A stretch of 64,000 nucleotides of DNA from Nymphaea colorata (GCF_008831285.2 NC_045139.1:32275706-32339705), one strand, 5' to 3'. Shown: positions 13,225 through 26,750, counted from the first letter of the stretch. A program made the numbers and translations. Notes: generated by a model from the letters alone, not told the origin.

Positions 13225-14363
13225 TCAAGCCATTCTGAAAGTCTTGAGGTTGCAATTCATGAATCCAAATTTTCCCATGTTCTGCGCTTACTATTCTTTG
13301 CGTTGCTAATGGTCAAACAAAATTTTGATTTTCTCACTCTAATAGGTTCTTTTTGTGTTTATAGTTTAGGCATTGAAATGATCCTTATTTAATTCCTTTT
13401 TGTTTATGTTGTTTTCTGGTGGTCGGGTTTATACCTCTGGGTTTTGCTACGTTTGTGATTATAAATGATAGAAAATGTGTATTATTTTCAGGATCTCTAA
13501 ATTTGTGAAACAAGAATGCTCAACTTTTGGATAGACAAATAAGATGCTCCATCTAGTTTCGATAACCTGAATGGTCGTGAGAACTATGTAGAACTGACTG
13601 ATAGGAAGTTTCTGTTGCATTTTGCCGGCATACTTGATATGGCAAACTGCTCATGCATTTAGCCAGTGTTCATGGTCGTGTCATCTCCTGACCTCCTCTT
13701 AATGAACCTCCTGACCTGCTCCTCCTAATCATTGTCACGAATATCATTATCGAGTATTAATGAGCGAGAAAGTTTTGGGAACTAAAACATTTAAAAAATG
13801 TAAACACATATGAAAAATAATGGAAAAATTATGAAAAAAATGTTTTTCTACTAATTTTCTCATAAAAACATAAATAAAGTTCCAAAATCACTTAATGAAA
13901 TGTTAAATGAAACTCCAAAAATTTAAAAAATATTTTTATGTTACAAAAATATCCCAGTAAAAATCATGATAGTTTCATTTTTATCGTAGTTTCAAAATAT
14001 CATGATTGTTTCATATTTTCTGTTATATTCAATTTTCTGTTTTTAACGTTATATTTTGATTAAAAATATGCTGATGATTTCAACAATTCTTTGAAGTTTA
14101 AATATATCTGGCACTTCTTTTTGATCAAGTTGGATACGTTGGAATATGATTCTCTTTTCCATGTTAGTGCATCTCAGATGCTGTGTGACAGCCTTTAATT
14201 GCTGGCATTTCTATGTTACCATTTGAAGCATCTATTTCACATGGAGACTTCAGTCAGAACCTTGTAAAAGTTTTTGCTCTGTTTTACTCACATATGACCT
14301 ATGCATCCTAGTTGATTACTCCTGAAGGGCACAAGAGTCATTCTTCATTCAGGTGGAGTTATA
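13225..14363. other. KDSB 3' flank and AT-rich spacer
   Basis: The first few hundred bases are the likely 3' UTR of KDSB. From 13,780 to 14,060 there is a very AT-rich stretch of short A and T runs. No open frame with recognisable content was found. Confidence 0.5.
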
Positions 14364-14555
14364 CTATAACAACCCAACCTACTCTTGGGCTCGGGCTCCT
14401 GGTTTGACGGATCTCAACCCGCCTCCTAGTAATTTTGTCTTCATCTTTAAAAAGGCTAGGAATCAGGACAATCATCTCATTAATGACCTCCCTTTATAAG
14501 TTTTTGAAGATCCCTCACAATCTTCAATACAGGACTAAACTGCTGGGGTGTTACA
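14364..14555 (-). mobile_element. Solo LTR of a TRIM-like short retroelement
   Basis: Read on the minus strand the segment begins TGTAACACCCC and ends GGGTTGTTA. It shares an internal block (cttataaaggg.. / ..aaagatcc) and overall plan with copies at 26,562-26,750, 31,336-31,525 and around 36 kb. Length near 190 bases and TG...CA-type ends fit a TRIM LTR. No internal region is attached here. Confidence 0.55.
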
Positions 14556-15719
14556 TATATTGCCTTATTATGCTCGTCTGAGCTCTCTGTAATGTGAAAT
14601 ATATATGACATTTGCTTGGTCTGAATCTAGAAATAAGATACAGAAAAGACGTATCCCCCTTAAGCAGAGTAATCAAAGACTGTACCTGACCGCACTTATG
14701 GTGCATGCTATAAGAGATGATGTTGAGAAGGAACTTGTATCGATCTTGTAGTTATGAAAGGAAATTCCATGATGCTCTCTACTCTTCACTGACCTTCACC
14801 CAGCTCCAACTTGTATGAGGTTTACAAAGGTCCTGCTGCCCATGATATTCATAGCCACAAGAAAAGAAGGTTCGCTCCTTCAAAGCGTTAATACTGCTCC
14901 TTCAAGAAGGCTGGCGTCCATGATCTTTCGAAGCATAAAGCTTGGAGAATGGTCTCGGTTATCAAGATAACGTTATGAAAAAGAGTTGATTCTCTTAAAA
15001 GTCATTTTCATCTCGTGTCATAAAAATGTTGCTATCTTTTTAATATGTCGGCTGCAAGATATGAGCAAGGAACGTCCAAAACAACCAGTCTGTATGATCA
15101 TCTCTCCTACATTTCGTAATGACTTCACTCAAAACTTGCTTGAGCGTCAGATTTTACAGGATTTCAGATTTCCTTGTAATATGTATAATAAAAGGCTGTA
15201 ATTACATATATACGGTTGAATTGCCCGAATCATAGATTAAAAAAAAAAGATTTATAATTTAGATTTGACAAGAGTTCCAATGGTGTCGAAAACAACAGTT
15301 GTAGTGTCTCTCACCAAATAATGGGTATTTCAACCGGTCAGGTTGGGTGGTATGTATTAAGAATGTTTTCAGTTAAAGGATGCTATCTTGCTGGTATTGT
15401 TGAGCATTCTAATGTTCATGGACCATTGTATACATATATTCAAGGAGGGGACAGTCGACCATCGAGATCCTGGGATATATTGATGTGAATGAATTGGATA
15501 TATCTGATTATCGATCTGATTTCAGATCTAAAATCAGATCTATTTAGACGTATCTGATAGAAAAGAATTGGACCCACTTGGTACTCTTGTACCCGGATTC
15601 GTTAAGCAGTTAACCAACCAAAATTCAAATCTCTAATATCTGACTGGAATCTGATAAAGATCTGACCCGCTTTCATCTGAGCACCATAATCATTTAAGTC
15701 CAAATGGGTAAAAGTTAGA
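14556..15719. other. Spacer without a recognisable gene
   Basis: The open frame 14986-15201 has no family features. From about 15,430 to 15,680 the sequence is rich in gatctgatt/aatcagatct motifs on both strands. This resembles the degenerate GGATGT...AAATC repeat seen at 20.9, 32.3 and 35.4 kb. Confidence 0.4.
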
Positions 15720-16670
15720 TACGACCAGTGCTACCTTTTCACCGTCACTGGTCAAGTGCTGCAGCCATGAACGGACAAAATAATGCAGTAAGGAGATACA
15801 GAGAGAAAGAGAGAGTGTGCGTGTTCGCCATGAGGGCAAAGATAGCACGTGACGAAGGTCTCTGCTTTTACTCGAAAAGGGGGAGCGAAGGACCATTTGG
15901 CAATGCCAAAGTTATTCTTGAAAGGTGAAAACAGGAGGAGATCAGAGAAAGAGGGGATGCGAGTTCCGTCCACCATTATGAGAAAGATGGCGACCGGCGA
16001 CCTTTCTTCTCCTCCTCCCTCCTTTTCTGCAGAAACAGCCAGTTTTTTCACTCACTGCACCCTCTTTTTCCCCTCCTTCCCCTTCTTTCCACCACCCACT
16101 CCCCTTTTTCTCCGTTTTCAAGAAGAAAACAACCATCTGATCACAGAAGAGAGCGGCCAAAAAAGGGCGCTGAAAAGGACACGGTTTTGTGCGTTTTATT
16201 CCTGCGATTCCGCTCTCCACTCCCACTTTTCTTTCTGCTTTCTCCCACTGTTCTTCTGCAATTCATTAAATAGCGATCACTGTTGGTGTGTCCCTTGTTC
16301 AAGAAGCAGCAGGATAAGCAGCGGTTGAAGTGGGAACCAGCAGGTGGGCAGGGAAGATAAAGGCTGAAGATCCACTCAAAAGTCCATTCAAACTTTTTTG
16401 AACGCCCGCTTTCCTGTTTGTCCGGCGCATTTTTGGTAAAATTTTCCGTCTGTTTCCGACGATCGCTGCTTATTATAATGATTTCGGTTGGCGCTTCCGC
16501 TTGTCTCTGGCTTTCGTTCCCGTTGCCTTTGGCTGCTACTCTATGGTCAATCCTGACATGGAAGCGTTTTCAGGGTGTTGGGGGATTCGATGATTTTCTT
16601 GGCAGATCTCTTTCAGTTTTTCCTTCACTTTTTATTTATGTCTATGAACGGCCACGTTGACGCTGTTGGA
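15720..16670. other. GC-richer block of unknown role
   Basis: This about 950-base block is distinctly richer in G and C than its flanks. It has a GA-rich part, a long CT-rich part (about 16,000-16,260) and a mixed-composition part ending near 16,670. Several overlapping frames are open on both strands, the longest 15849-16328, but none shows a known domain. The pyrimidine-rich tract followed by a normal-composition segment resembles a plant promoter plus 5' leader. No downstream coding exon follows for 5 kb. It could be a non-coding transcript or the orphaned front of a lost gene. Confidence 0.3.
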
Positions 16671-19600
16671 CAAGGGAGCTTGAAGCTAAATTTTCAATTT
16701 TTATGCACCTTTTCAAATTTATGAAACTCATAAGGGGCATATATGAAGTTGTTGTTTATTGTTATTAATTTCAATTTTTCTGAATATAAATTGGTTTTTC
16801 ATTTATTGGCTGACAAAAAAGGAAAGTGCCAAAAACGCTGCTGTTGTTGATATAAGCGTTGTCTGAAACACACGGGATGTGATCCAAGATCCCTTTTATG
16901 TGAGACAGAACTACCCAGGATAAAAATATCCGATTTTTCAACTATATAAAAAAAAAGAGATTTTGAGATCCTTGATTTATTTATGGCCAAAACCTTAGAT
17001 TTGAGGTTCGGATCGATACAAGGTCCGACCTTAAGTTCATAGATCTGAAATTCTCATTGATCACAACTCACTCTGGATTCTCAAATCCGAAGCTATCAAA
17101 TACCCTTGCGTTTGATAGAAAAAGGTGTGTTTTGAGAAAAGATCTCAGCAAGACTGATTTTAAATTCATGTTATATGTTAAAAACTATTGGCTTGAGGTC
17201 AGATAGAAGGGTGGTCTTATCATAAATTCATGAATTTGAGATCATAGGATCTAATATCACTGCAGATCTCAGATCCATGGTTATTATTGTTATTATTTTT
17301 TCAGAAGCCAGTCTTTTTTGTTGTTGACATATTGTTAATGCACGGGTATTGGAACCGTATCATTTTGAAAAATTACTTAAGTTTTATTAAAATTGAAATA
17401 TTTATTATTATTTTGAGAAGGCCATTAATTAAAACGATTTGATAATTAATTCAACCCCTATACCCAATGTTGTGAAACTCAATTGGTGAATAGGATAGGT
17501 TTTAAAAAAATTCAGAGAAGTGGAGCCAGGATGAGTTTAAACAGGATATATCCAACTAAAACCATATTTTTAGTAAAAAAAATATGAAAAAAATAAATGG
17601 ACTTTAAATCAGACAATATATCAAACTGAAAATGGTCTTGATTCAATGTAAACAGATCTTAAGATGATTCAGATGCAATGCAAACTCACAAATCCCCTAA
17701 AAAAAAAAACTATTAACTCTTGACCTTTTAAAAACTTGCCTTGTTGACACGTTTATTCACAACTCACATGATTGATCACATTAAGATTAATACCATTTAA
17801 TACACGCGAGTGGTCATAACTTCATATTTAGTAGTGTTCATATTTTAGAAGACTCATTACTACAACATTAAAAAAAAAAAACAAAATAATTTTTATATCG
17901 CTTGTATAGCTCGATACATGCCGATGCACATCCGAATGGATAACACATTTCATGAATCCTGACAGGGGCCGAACGCATTAATGTTGTAAAAATGCTCATA
18001 ATAATATTTGATAAGTTCAAATGGGTCCGCCATATTTATCAGGACCGGCGGTTCGGACGCAAAAATCTGACAGGGTCTTCACCATTTAATAACTAATCAG
18101 TCACATAAACGGAATCTATCATTAACTACTCAAGCCTCTATCTTCCTGCATTCAAGGGCCAATCAATTTCTGATATTGTGGCAGGTTAGGAAGATCATTG
18201 ACATTTATGCAATAATTGATGGACTAAGACAATTATAAAAATAATATATGTGGGCAGACTTTGGCACATTTGAATTATAAGGAGGGCGCGCAAACTGCAA
18301 CTCACCGGCAGCAGCCTGAGTTGCTAACCATGACCTATGGTGCTCTAAACAACATACTGTGGATCCCCTTGAAAACAGTAATTAGAAACTAAATGAAGAA
18401 TATGAATTAAGTTTTTATTAATAATATATTAATGCATCCATGGATATATGTGAGATACATAGATTAGTCCGTCTGTAAAATCTCTTTATTACTAACAGTT
18501 TCTTTTTGGTCCGTCAGTAATAAGTCGCTTTTTTGTAGTGTTTATGCTCAGAAACATGCCTCAAAGTGATACTAAATTGTTCATCTTTTGGGTGGTGAAG
18601 GTCTTAAGTCTAACCTCTTCTTCACCACTTCCTTTTCAACCAAGGGTCGAGCTAGAAATTTTTCATGAGATCAAATTAAAGTTTTTAAATTTTGACAAGG
18701 GCCGAAATCATTTTTCAAAATTTTTATATAGGACAAATAAAAATTTACATGTATTTTTTTTTGTAAATTGAGGTGGGGCCAGAGCCTATGCGGCCCCTCT
18801 TGGCTCCGGCCCTGCATCTGATCCTACTTGAAGAAATCAAGCAGTTCCAAACCTTTTCCATTCTTCTAGAACATAAAATAACAACTTTAGGTGGTCTAGG
18901 TTAACCCTTTTATACATTTCAAGAGTGTAAAACCTTCATATGAATACTTTCTTGACATTGAGACACATTTGATGGATCGGATAAAAGGAGTCATTTGAAA
19001 GGAAGAACACTTTGTGGGTAGTCAATAAATTTGTCCTGAATATTGAAATAGATTCATCAAACACTAGAATCATTATTCCATGGAACAGTCTTAGAGAGTT
19101 CATGATGCCAAATGACCCATCTTGGATTCAGTATGTATAAAATAAGAAGGAAAGTAAGACCCTTGATGTTTGACTTTTCTCCCCTCATTTTAACATAAAA
19201 GAACATGAAGAATCAATGACCTCATTTTAATCTAAAGAGAGTTTTCCTTTAAAAGAAATGCCATTCAAGCACTAAACACACCTTGAAATGGTGTCCTGAT
19301 GATAAGAACATTGTGTTCTTTGGAAGGAACACATTATCAGAAAACTTCACGCTCTTCGGTTTAGGAAATAATAATGTTATTTATAAATCCAACGACCAAA
19401 TACTGCAGATAATCACATGGCTCATGAAACATAATATTTCTGTTTCTAAAGCATATGTTACATGAACACAGTATTTTTTCTTACCCACCGCCTTCTTAGA
19501 TGGCTCTCTTGGGCAGAGGAACTTAGAGCTCTATCTTATGATGAAGTTTGAATTCATTAATACTTAGTTAAGTACAAAATTCCTTGGTCGGTCTATTAGC

Positions 19601-20860
19601 GGAGCCAGAAATTTTGGCTAGAGAGAGCACTAATTCATTAACTTAATTATTTTAGGAGCATTTATGTATATAAACAATTAAATTTATCAAAACATTAACA
19701 TAAATTAAACAAAACATTAACATAAATTAAACAAACTTGATGAGCACCATAGTTGTTGGGTTGCAACTTTTTCTTTTTATCATTGGCAATGGTTAATTAT
19801 TAATGCAGATATGAGTTCGTAACGTGTTCAGAAATAGGAGCTAGGGCTTGAGCAATGCACGTTATATGTTATGGTCCATAACAGGAGACAATGTGTTATG
19901 CTTCAGAAATGGCCAAAACGGCAGCCATGCGATCAGTAGAACATGTTATATGTTATGGCTCCTAACAAGGGACTATGTGTTGTGGTCAAGAAATAACTAA
20001 AATACTCCTGCTAGTTAAATGAAAGACCCTTTCTATACAATGGCGGAGCCAGAAAATTTTTATGGCGAAGTCAGAAAAGAATGAGTGGTTGCAGGATACT
20101 CACTCAAGTATGGTTGTGGGCACCACATGCGGTTGGACCTAGCTGAACCTATGTCCAGCTTAATTACAATATAAGATTTGAGGGGGCGAGTGTGGGCAGT
20201 GGCCCACGCCAGTCACACAGTAGCTCACTACTGCTTCTATAAGCGCAAAAGTATATGAGTAACAAAATACATAAATGCCCCTCATTGTGGCGCATGGTTT
20301 TCCGTGTTAGGCACATAGCGCAGAAATACCTCCAAAAAAAAATGTACATATTATTGATCTTGTTTAGCTGCTTAACGTATAGCTTCGCCTCATTGCATTT
20401 GGTGTTCGTCGTGAATCATTGTTATTTAGATGGCTAAATAAGAGAAAGTTGAAATTTAAGCTTCTTCCTTATTAGCCACTTGAAAGCCGTGCAACGAATG
20501 CCTACGCTACAAATGGTGCAAGTACCGGACATCATCACATGAGAGTTCTTTAATGCTGCTACTATTAAACATTCAAACATTATTCAATTCACTGAAAATT
20601 GAAAGAAATTAAAGCTCAAACATTCGGTGGCGTAACAAAATACGCCTGAGTTTCCCTTTTTCCGTTTATATGTTTAAATTGCATACAAAATATCAGCACA
20701 ATTGGTGAAAACTAAGTGTTTTTGTCATGCCACCAAAAGTTAGAAACTGTATATTTGTGAAAAATTTCAAAAGACATTTATTTTTCTTGCTAATGTATCA
20801 CATGGTGAACGCATGGTATTAAGACAAGTAAGCTGCTGAGAAATGTATCGGCTCATTCTT
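16671..20860. other. Repeat-rich spacer
   Basis: No gene is supported in these 4.2 kb. Recognisable pieces are a gatctcagatcc-rich repeat at about 17,030-17,290 (related copy at 34,430-34,570), a hAT-like MITE fragment at 18,627-18,816, and related fragments beginning gcggagccagaaattt near 19,598 and ggcggagccagaaaatttt near 20,042. A 22-base unit (aacattaacataaattaaac) is tandemly doubled near 19,690-19,735. Confidence 0.45.
18627..18816 (-). mobile_element. hAT-like MITE family copy
   Basis: On the minus strand the segment starts with GGGCCGGAGCCAAGAGGGGCC. It continues through an A/T-rich middle with tgaaaattt-type words, as do copies at 40,895-41,092 and 47,789-47,985. No coding capacity. 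The hAT assignment is inferred from CAGGGGCGGA-type ends. Confidence 0.45.
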
Positions 20861-21222
20861 AGGATGTAAATATATCTGGTTTGGATCGAATGTTCAACTA
20901 AACTGTTCCAAAAAAATCTGATACACAAGCAATTTTAAATAAATATCCTATATCCTATGATCTTATATTTTGAAAATTAGTCATGCTCGGTTCATAATTA
21001 GGATTCTGAAACGTAAAAATCATATTTAGATTGTAAAACCGGATTTGAAATTTTTAGATCAGATTTAGATTGTAAAATCAGATTTGAGATTCAGATTCAA
21101 ATATAGCCTTTTTTTTATTTATATTGAAATTCAAATTCAAATATGAAAATGTGAATATCCAAACATGCAGATACCATTAAAGATATATCCAATTCATACT
21201 TAACCCATTGACATTCATACCT
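20861..21222. mobile_element. MITE-like element, GGATGT/ACATTC-ended family
   Basis: The left end reads aggatgtaaatatatc and the right end read backwards gives aggtatgaatgtcaatggg. The 360-base body is made of gattcaaat/atttgaat words, much as in the copies at about 32,175-32,520 and 35,267-35,690. No open frame. Classification as a non-autonomous DNA transposon is inference. Confidence 0.4.
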
Positions 21223-21905
21223 ACTTTTCTCAATACAACTAGAGCTGTGTTTGATTGCCTTTTTTTTTTTCCTTTTTCAGGTGCACAACTTCAACGGCAA
21301 AAAGCTCCATGATTTTCAATCCAAAGTAGTTAAGCCTGTCAGCCGATTCAAAAAAAACCTAAGACTTAAATGTTAACGGGGAGAAGATATGGAGATAAAT
21401 TTTTATCCAGGATTTCTCACTCACGTTTGAATAGGACATCTGGTATATCCCCGGGAATCAAGGAAAGCCGGAAGGACGATGACCCTACCTAACTCTACCA
21501 GTGAGGGGAATTGGAGAATGACCTCGAGAGGGGAGCTAGCGCCTCCTGCCCTCAAATACCGAGGCCCCTCCATTTTCCACCATGTAGACTGAAGCACCCA
21601 CCACACATCACCGTCAGCCCCAACCTCAGCTTCAAAAGATACGCTAATAAATGCGTTTCCGGAAGGTGGCATCTCCGTTTCCGTTCAAATCTCCTCTTTC
21701 GAGGCCTATAGATTGAAGACACCACCAGGGGAGATTTAAAAAAGGATACAATAACAGAGAAATTTGGTCTTCTCTCTACCAGCAGTAGATCCCAAGGAGC
21801 ATCTCTCTCTCACACACACAGAGTGTTTACTTCCTTCGATCTGTGATACTCCCTCGCTGTTGTCCTCTCAGATACCTTCATTGTTCCCGAGAGGGAGAGA
21901 AAGAG
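21223..21905 (+). promoter_or_regulatory. Promoter and 5' leader region of the TRM-like gene
   Basis: Composition shifts from AT-rich to balanced at about 21,400. The last 140 bases before the ATG are CT/CA-rich (ctctctctcacacacacaga at 21,802) and end in a GA-rich stretch, typical of a plant 5' leader. I do not see a convincing TATA box. An upstream in-frame ATG at 21,843 exists, but the start at 21,906 matches the family's usual short N-terminus better. Confidence 0.45.
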
Positions 21906-24688
21906 ATGTGGTGGAGCAGCGGCAGCAGCAGCCGGTCTATAAGGAAGGAGAGAAGGGAGGGTGGCATCGTTAGCTGCATGAGCGGTATGTTGCAGCTTTT
22001 TGATTTCCATCTACGAGGAGCCATCGACTGTACGGGTAGCTCATCCTCCCAGGTCTCCGCTCCCTCTCAGCTGGACGATCTCGCTCTCTGCTGCACGGCC
22101 GGTACGCAACCACCGCCCTTCAATCTCTCTTTCTCTCTCTGTTGACCGTTTTTCTGAGCTGCCATGAAGGCTCAGGTGACGGAAAATGGTGAATTTATGC
22201 AGGGATCGAAGCACCAAGGAACAGCCTCGAGGTCCTCCTGCCTGTTGCCAACTCCGGCTTACTGCCGCAGCACCGGAACCGGCGCCACCAACTTGGCCAT
22301 GGTGATGAAATTGATGACATTCCCGTGAGTGAGACGCGCTCCCCACTTCTTCTAACTCTTTCTGTCGATTAGTTCTCAGCTTTTCCGCAGACTGCAAATG
22401 CTTCTTATCCGATTCTCATTATCAGTATAATGAACATGTTTTTGTCTGGAGTTTAGCTGTACAAGTACTGTTGATTTGGTTTCTTTTGTGGTAATCTGCT
22501 TTTTGTTTGACTCTGTCTTTTCTCTGTAGATGGCTTTTGAGATTTTTACTCGCTCTGAATCTGGGAGGGACTGGACATACCCAGATAGGAGACGAAAGAG
22601 AAGCGTCGTTGCACGTTTGATGGGTCTCGATATCTTGCCGGATAATGCTGAAAATGGACAAGGCATGAGAAGAGGAGGAGGAGAAGGAAGAAGAAAGAAT
22701 TGTCTTCCTGCCAAGCCTGCAAAGGATTGTAGCCGTGGAAATGGGGACGTCAAGTTCCAACGTCCTAAAGAAACAAAGCTCAAAGAAAGAAACCGCGAGA
22801 TTCGACTTGTGGAGAGGACGGTTCGGCAAGAGCCCCTGCCCTCGTGCTCCCGTTCCTTGCCGGGGAGCCCCCGGATTTCGTCGGCGAGGCGGTCGGACGT
22901 CGAACACCGCCTCTCGCTCCAAATCCAGAAGGAAAACATTCCTCCGTTGGTGAACGTCAATAACTTGGATGGTTCCTCCTTAGGCTCTCTTCTTCGCGCT
23001 TCCTCCTCCTCCGCCTTGAATTCAGAGACAAGGAAGACGAGTCCGAGGTTGGTCCTGTCGTCGAACTCGCCTCGCGTTGGAAAGACGAGAGAAGAGAAGG
23101 GGCAGCCGAAGCTTTCCAGCACCCCACCATGCTCACCTAGGCTCAAGTGCAGAGGTGATCAAGAAAGCACCACCATCACCTCCACCACGACCACCATCTC
23201 CGCCGCTGCCGCCACTACCACCACTCCAAAACCGAGCTTACCAAGGAACAAACGGACCTACCCACCACAATCCACCGAGCCAAGCTCAAAGGCCAACGGA
23301 CCAGGCTCTAGATTGAACAACTCCATTAACGGGAAGCCCAAGTCTGAGGGCCCCTCCTTGCTGAGAGAGAGAAGCGACACCATGGCAAGAGTGCAGAAGA
23401 AGGACAGAGCGCCTAGTCCTCGGATAAGGGAGAGCTACGTCAAGGTCCCAGACCGGTCTAATGGTGATGCCATGAAGAAAGGGCAGAGGCCCATCTGTGA
23501 GCATGCCCTTCTCAAGGCCCATTCTGTCATTCCTGCGACCAAGGACTCCCCAAGACAGACCCGTACAAGCCCTGCCTCCGGGATCTCTCCACTTCCAGTA
23601 TGTGCCAATTTGGTAGAAATTCCTCTTTTCACCTAATTATTTAGAAAAGATTGCTCATATCTTCTTCTTTATTTGTCATTTCTTACTGAATTTTTGTCTT
23701 TTTCTGTTATTTAGTCCATTTTCTGTTTTGTTTAATTTTACTACATGGCTTTGAAATTTATGTAATTACATGTGATTTTCATCAGCGATCCCGCCGGAAG
23801 ACAGTTGCAGCACCCGGTGATATTCGACAAGATGGTTCTGTTGCTACTGACCTCTGCAATAATCTTCATCATCATCGTCACGATGACAAAGAAGAATGCA
23901 TGGACCCAGCACCTTCCTATTCCTGCGCTAACCCTCACATCCACGACTCACCATCATCATCGTCGTCGTCATTATCATCATTTTTATCTTCGTCGGCATC
24001 AACCTCAACCGCATCATCATCCGGTTCATCTTCCTCGCCGTTCCCCAAAGAAAAAGATGAAGCCTTCTTCTTGGTATATCCATATATCAGGGCAATATTC
24101 GAGTTGATGGGAGTCAGAAGCAACAGCAAAGTTTGGCTCTTGAATTGGCACTCCCCTTCTCATCCCTTAAATCCCGCCATCTTGACGCAGCTCGATGTTT
24201 TCCACCATCGCCGTCATGATGACGATGATGGCTCCATGGATGGGCGCATGTCCAACACGAGGAGCAACAGGAAGCTCATATTCCATCTGGTGGACGAGCT
24301 GCTGAGGGAGAGACTGAAGCTCCACTTGGGCATGGCACCATGGATGAAGACGATGATGACGGTGGTGAAGTCGCCGGCACAAGGGTCGTCCATGAAGGTG
24401 GCGACGGGCAGGCGGCTGCTGGAGGCCGTGTGGGCGGACGTCCGCGGCATCCCTTCTGCCGACTGCAAGATCGTCCACGACGTCGACATGCTGGTGGCCA
24501 ACGACGTACTCACCGGCCACCACTCCTGCCCCATCAACGACTCCAGCACGGAGGCGTTCGCCGAGGCGGTACTCTTCCGAGTGGGGCAAGACATCTCCGA
24601 CGAACTGGTCGCCGAGGCCGTCGCCGACTTCCTCCCCACCGCCCCCCGTTCAAATCCTCAAGATCCGTGTGGAAACATGATCCGATGA
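21906..24688 (+). CDS. VARLMGL/DUF4378 protein (LONGIFOLIA/TON1-recruiting-motif family)
   Basis: Four exons join in frame: 21906-22101, 22203-22324, 22530-23597 and 23786-24688 (TGA), encoding 762 residues. The N-terminus carries CMSGMLQLFDFH (residues 24-35) and GIEAPRNSLE (66-75), both typical of this plant family. VARLMGLD at 133-140 is the DUF3741-associated signature. The middle is basic, Ser/Pro-rich and likely disordered, with Thr, Ser and His runs. The C-terminal 200 residues match DUF4378: WHSPSHPLNP, KLIFHLVDELL (about 625), GRRLLEAVWADVR and a closing ISDELVAEAVADFL helix. Characterised relatives bind TON1/PP2A complexes or microtubules and control cell elongation or division-plane placement. 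Which TRM subgroup this belongs to, and its own function, cannot be told from the sequence. GC content is much higher than in the flanks. Confidence 0.9.
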
Positions 24689-26561
24689 GGTCGGCGACGG
24701 AATAGGCGCCGTCACGGGAAGCACGTGACGACGGACCGACCAATTTACATGCATGTATAAAGGGTTCTTCCATGTCTGCCTCTCTTGCATTAATGGTGGG
24801 GTTGGAGATGAAACGATAACGTCTCCCTTTAAGACTTAATGGTGGAGATGCGGTCATCATGCTGACGTTTCCTGCATTAATGGCGGAATGTGGAGTTGCA
24901 GTCGATGTGGAAGATGGGACTAAGTGGGTCAAGAAGTCAGTACTACGGTTCATTATGGATTTTCTTTTAGCCTCTTGGAGTTTTTTACTGTTTTAACGGT
25001 AGCCACATGTTCACTCGCGCCATTTTTCAAATTCATCTTTTTTTAAAACAATTTAAAGTTTTTAAATTCATAATTCAGTTCAAATTAAGTAGAACAAAGT
25101 CCATTCTTGCGGTTCCGTTGATTAGATGTCAAAGTTAGCTGAAAACAAGACTTGCCTTGTCTCTAAATGTCGATTTTTAAAAAATAAGTACAACGGTAAG
25201 GTTGAATTTGAAATGCACAACGGGATTCAAGCTATTAACGGTTGTCTTGGATCTGTTAGAGCTTAGCATAATTGATTGAACATATTTCCGACGACACTCT
25301 AATTAACAGGTGTCTAATCAACAGATATAAGTCCGACCAGATCAGACTCAAACATAGTGAATAAATCTGCATTTTTTGAAGTCATTTCTTTTGAGTTTTG
25401 ATTCAAAATTAACGTATCTCCATTTGTTCCGATCATGGATGGAATAAAACTCAAAATAGATTTTGTACAAAAAAGAGATCTTATTGGAAAAGGATATAAG
25501 TACTTGTTAAAATCATGCCCGAGGTTCTAAATATGTCTTGCTCTTTTGACATAATGTAGTGGCATTTGATAAAGCAGAGAGATCAACACATGCATAAAAG
25601 CGTTACAGATTAATTTACTACTTACTCGAAGTGGGAGATTAGAGGCATAACATTTCCCACTAAATATATAGTTCTTCAACATGATTAAGTCGTTAAATTC
25701 AAGCGGTAAATTTGAATAGACGTGAAAACTGAAGAATTAAACAAGGATAGTGAACAAACCTTAATAATCTTTCCTTGGATATTTTCACGTCATTGTTGGC
25801 TTCCCCATTTACTGCCGCTGAGTTTTGTCACATAAGATGACAATTGGCAAAATTTCCTATGCCATTTTTGAATGAATGCCACAAAACATATCTCTAGGGG
25901 CCGTTTAGCTATAGTGACAGTTCCATATAACACTATGTTATAATGTTCAATGAATCTGCTCCAATCATAGCAATAGAATAACAAGAAACTCTTCTTATTG
26001 CCAAACAGCTTCTTAGAGTCGTGACCATATAATAAGGTTGTTGTGACACATGATCTCTGCATTAAAGAAGACACTTTGTCTTTGACAATTGCTTTGAAGT
26101 TGATTTTTTTTTTCTTGAATTGATTTCATATTTTTAATAAGAAGGAAAATAAAACAGATTCAATCCGACCGTAAGTTGGATTTAACTCAATAACAGAAAA
26201 AATCGGAAAAGTTGGAACCAAAGAAATTCAGAAAAGAAAAGGAAACTGCAAAAAGACATACAGCCCAAAGATCCTCCAATCGTCTATGGCAGATGCTCAT
26301 GAAGCCATATGAACAACCTCTTCCAACCCGGACGCCTCGGCCCTTTTTTGGACAGCTTCTACTCACCCGAAGTGTTTGCTAATGTCTGCATTAACAATAT
26401 ATATTACGTTATTTGACAAACTTAACTACATATATGTAACTTTAATTCATGTTTAAAGTGGTAAGAATCAACAAAATCAGTGCAACTGAATTCTTAATGA
26501 ATGTTGAGCAAAATTTTATTAGAATCAAACAGGGATGGTTGAACCAATGAGTCTCTTTTGT
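24689..26561. other. 3' flank of the TRM-like gene and spacer
   Basis: Bases 24,780-24,900 contain three degenerate repeats around ttaatggtgg.g in the probable 3' UTR. Beyond 24,960 the DNA is AT-rich with no gene. A ggggccgtttagctatagtg segment near 25,898 resembles a MITE end. The frame 25790-26074 on the minus strand has no recognisable domain. Confidence 0.4.
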
Positions 26562-26750
26562 TGCAACAGTTCGTCGACCCACTACCATACCGGGCTCGGA
26601 CCCTTGGTTTAACAGATCCTAACTAGCCCCCTAGTAGTTTTTTAAAAAAATATTAAGAACTAAGACAACCAACTGCTTAACAGTCTCCTTTATAAGTCTC
26701 TTAAAATTCCTTACAATCTTAGATACAAGAATACTACACTTATAACATCC
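26562..26750 (-). mobile_element. Solo LTR of the TRIM-like family
   Basis: This copy aligns by eye with 14,364-14,555: ccgggctcggaccc.tggtttaacagatcctaac..gcc, then tttataagtctcttaaaattccttacaatctt, then ttataacatcc. It is in the same orientation. No internal domain or second LTR is adjacent. Confidence 0.5.

Noticed and set aside
21843-21905. Upstream in-frame ATG adding 21 residues to the TRM-like protein
   Set aside because: The extension is Cys/Arg-rich, lies in a leader-like CT/GA-rich tract and is unlike family N-termini. The ATG at 21,906 is preferred, though not proven.
22376-23146. 256-codon minus-strand frame
   Set aside because: It is antisense to the GC-rich exon 3 of the TRM-like gene, whose plus-strand frame has family motifs and splice continuity.
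24167-24639. Two overlapping minus-strand frames of about 140 codons and a 121-codon plus-strand frame
   Set aside because: They are shadows of the DUF4378-coding exon, kept open by its high GC content.
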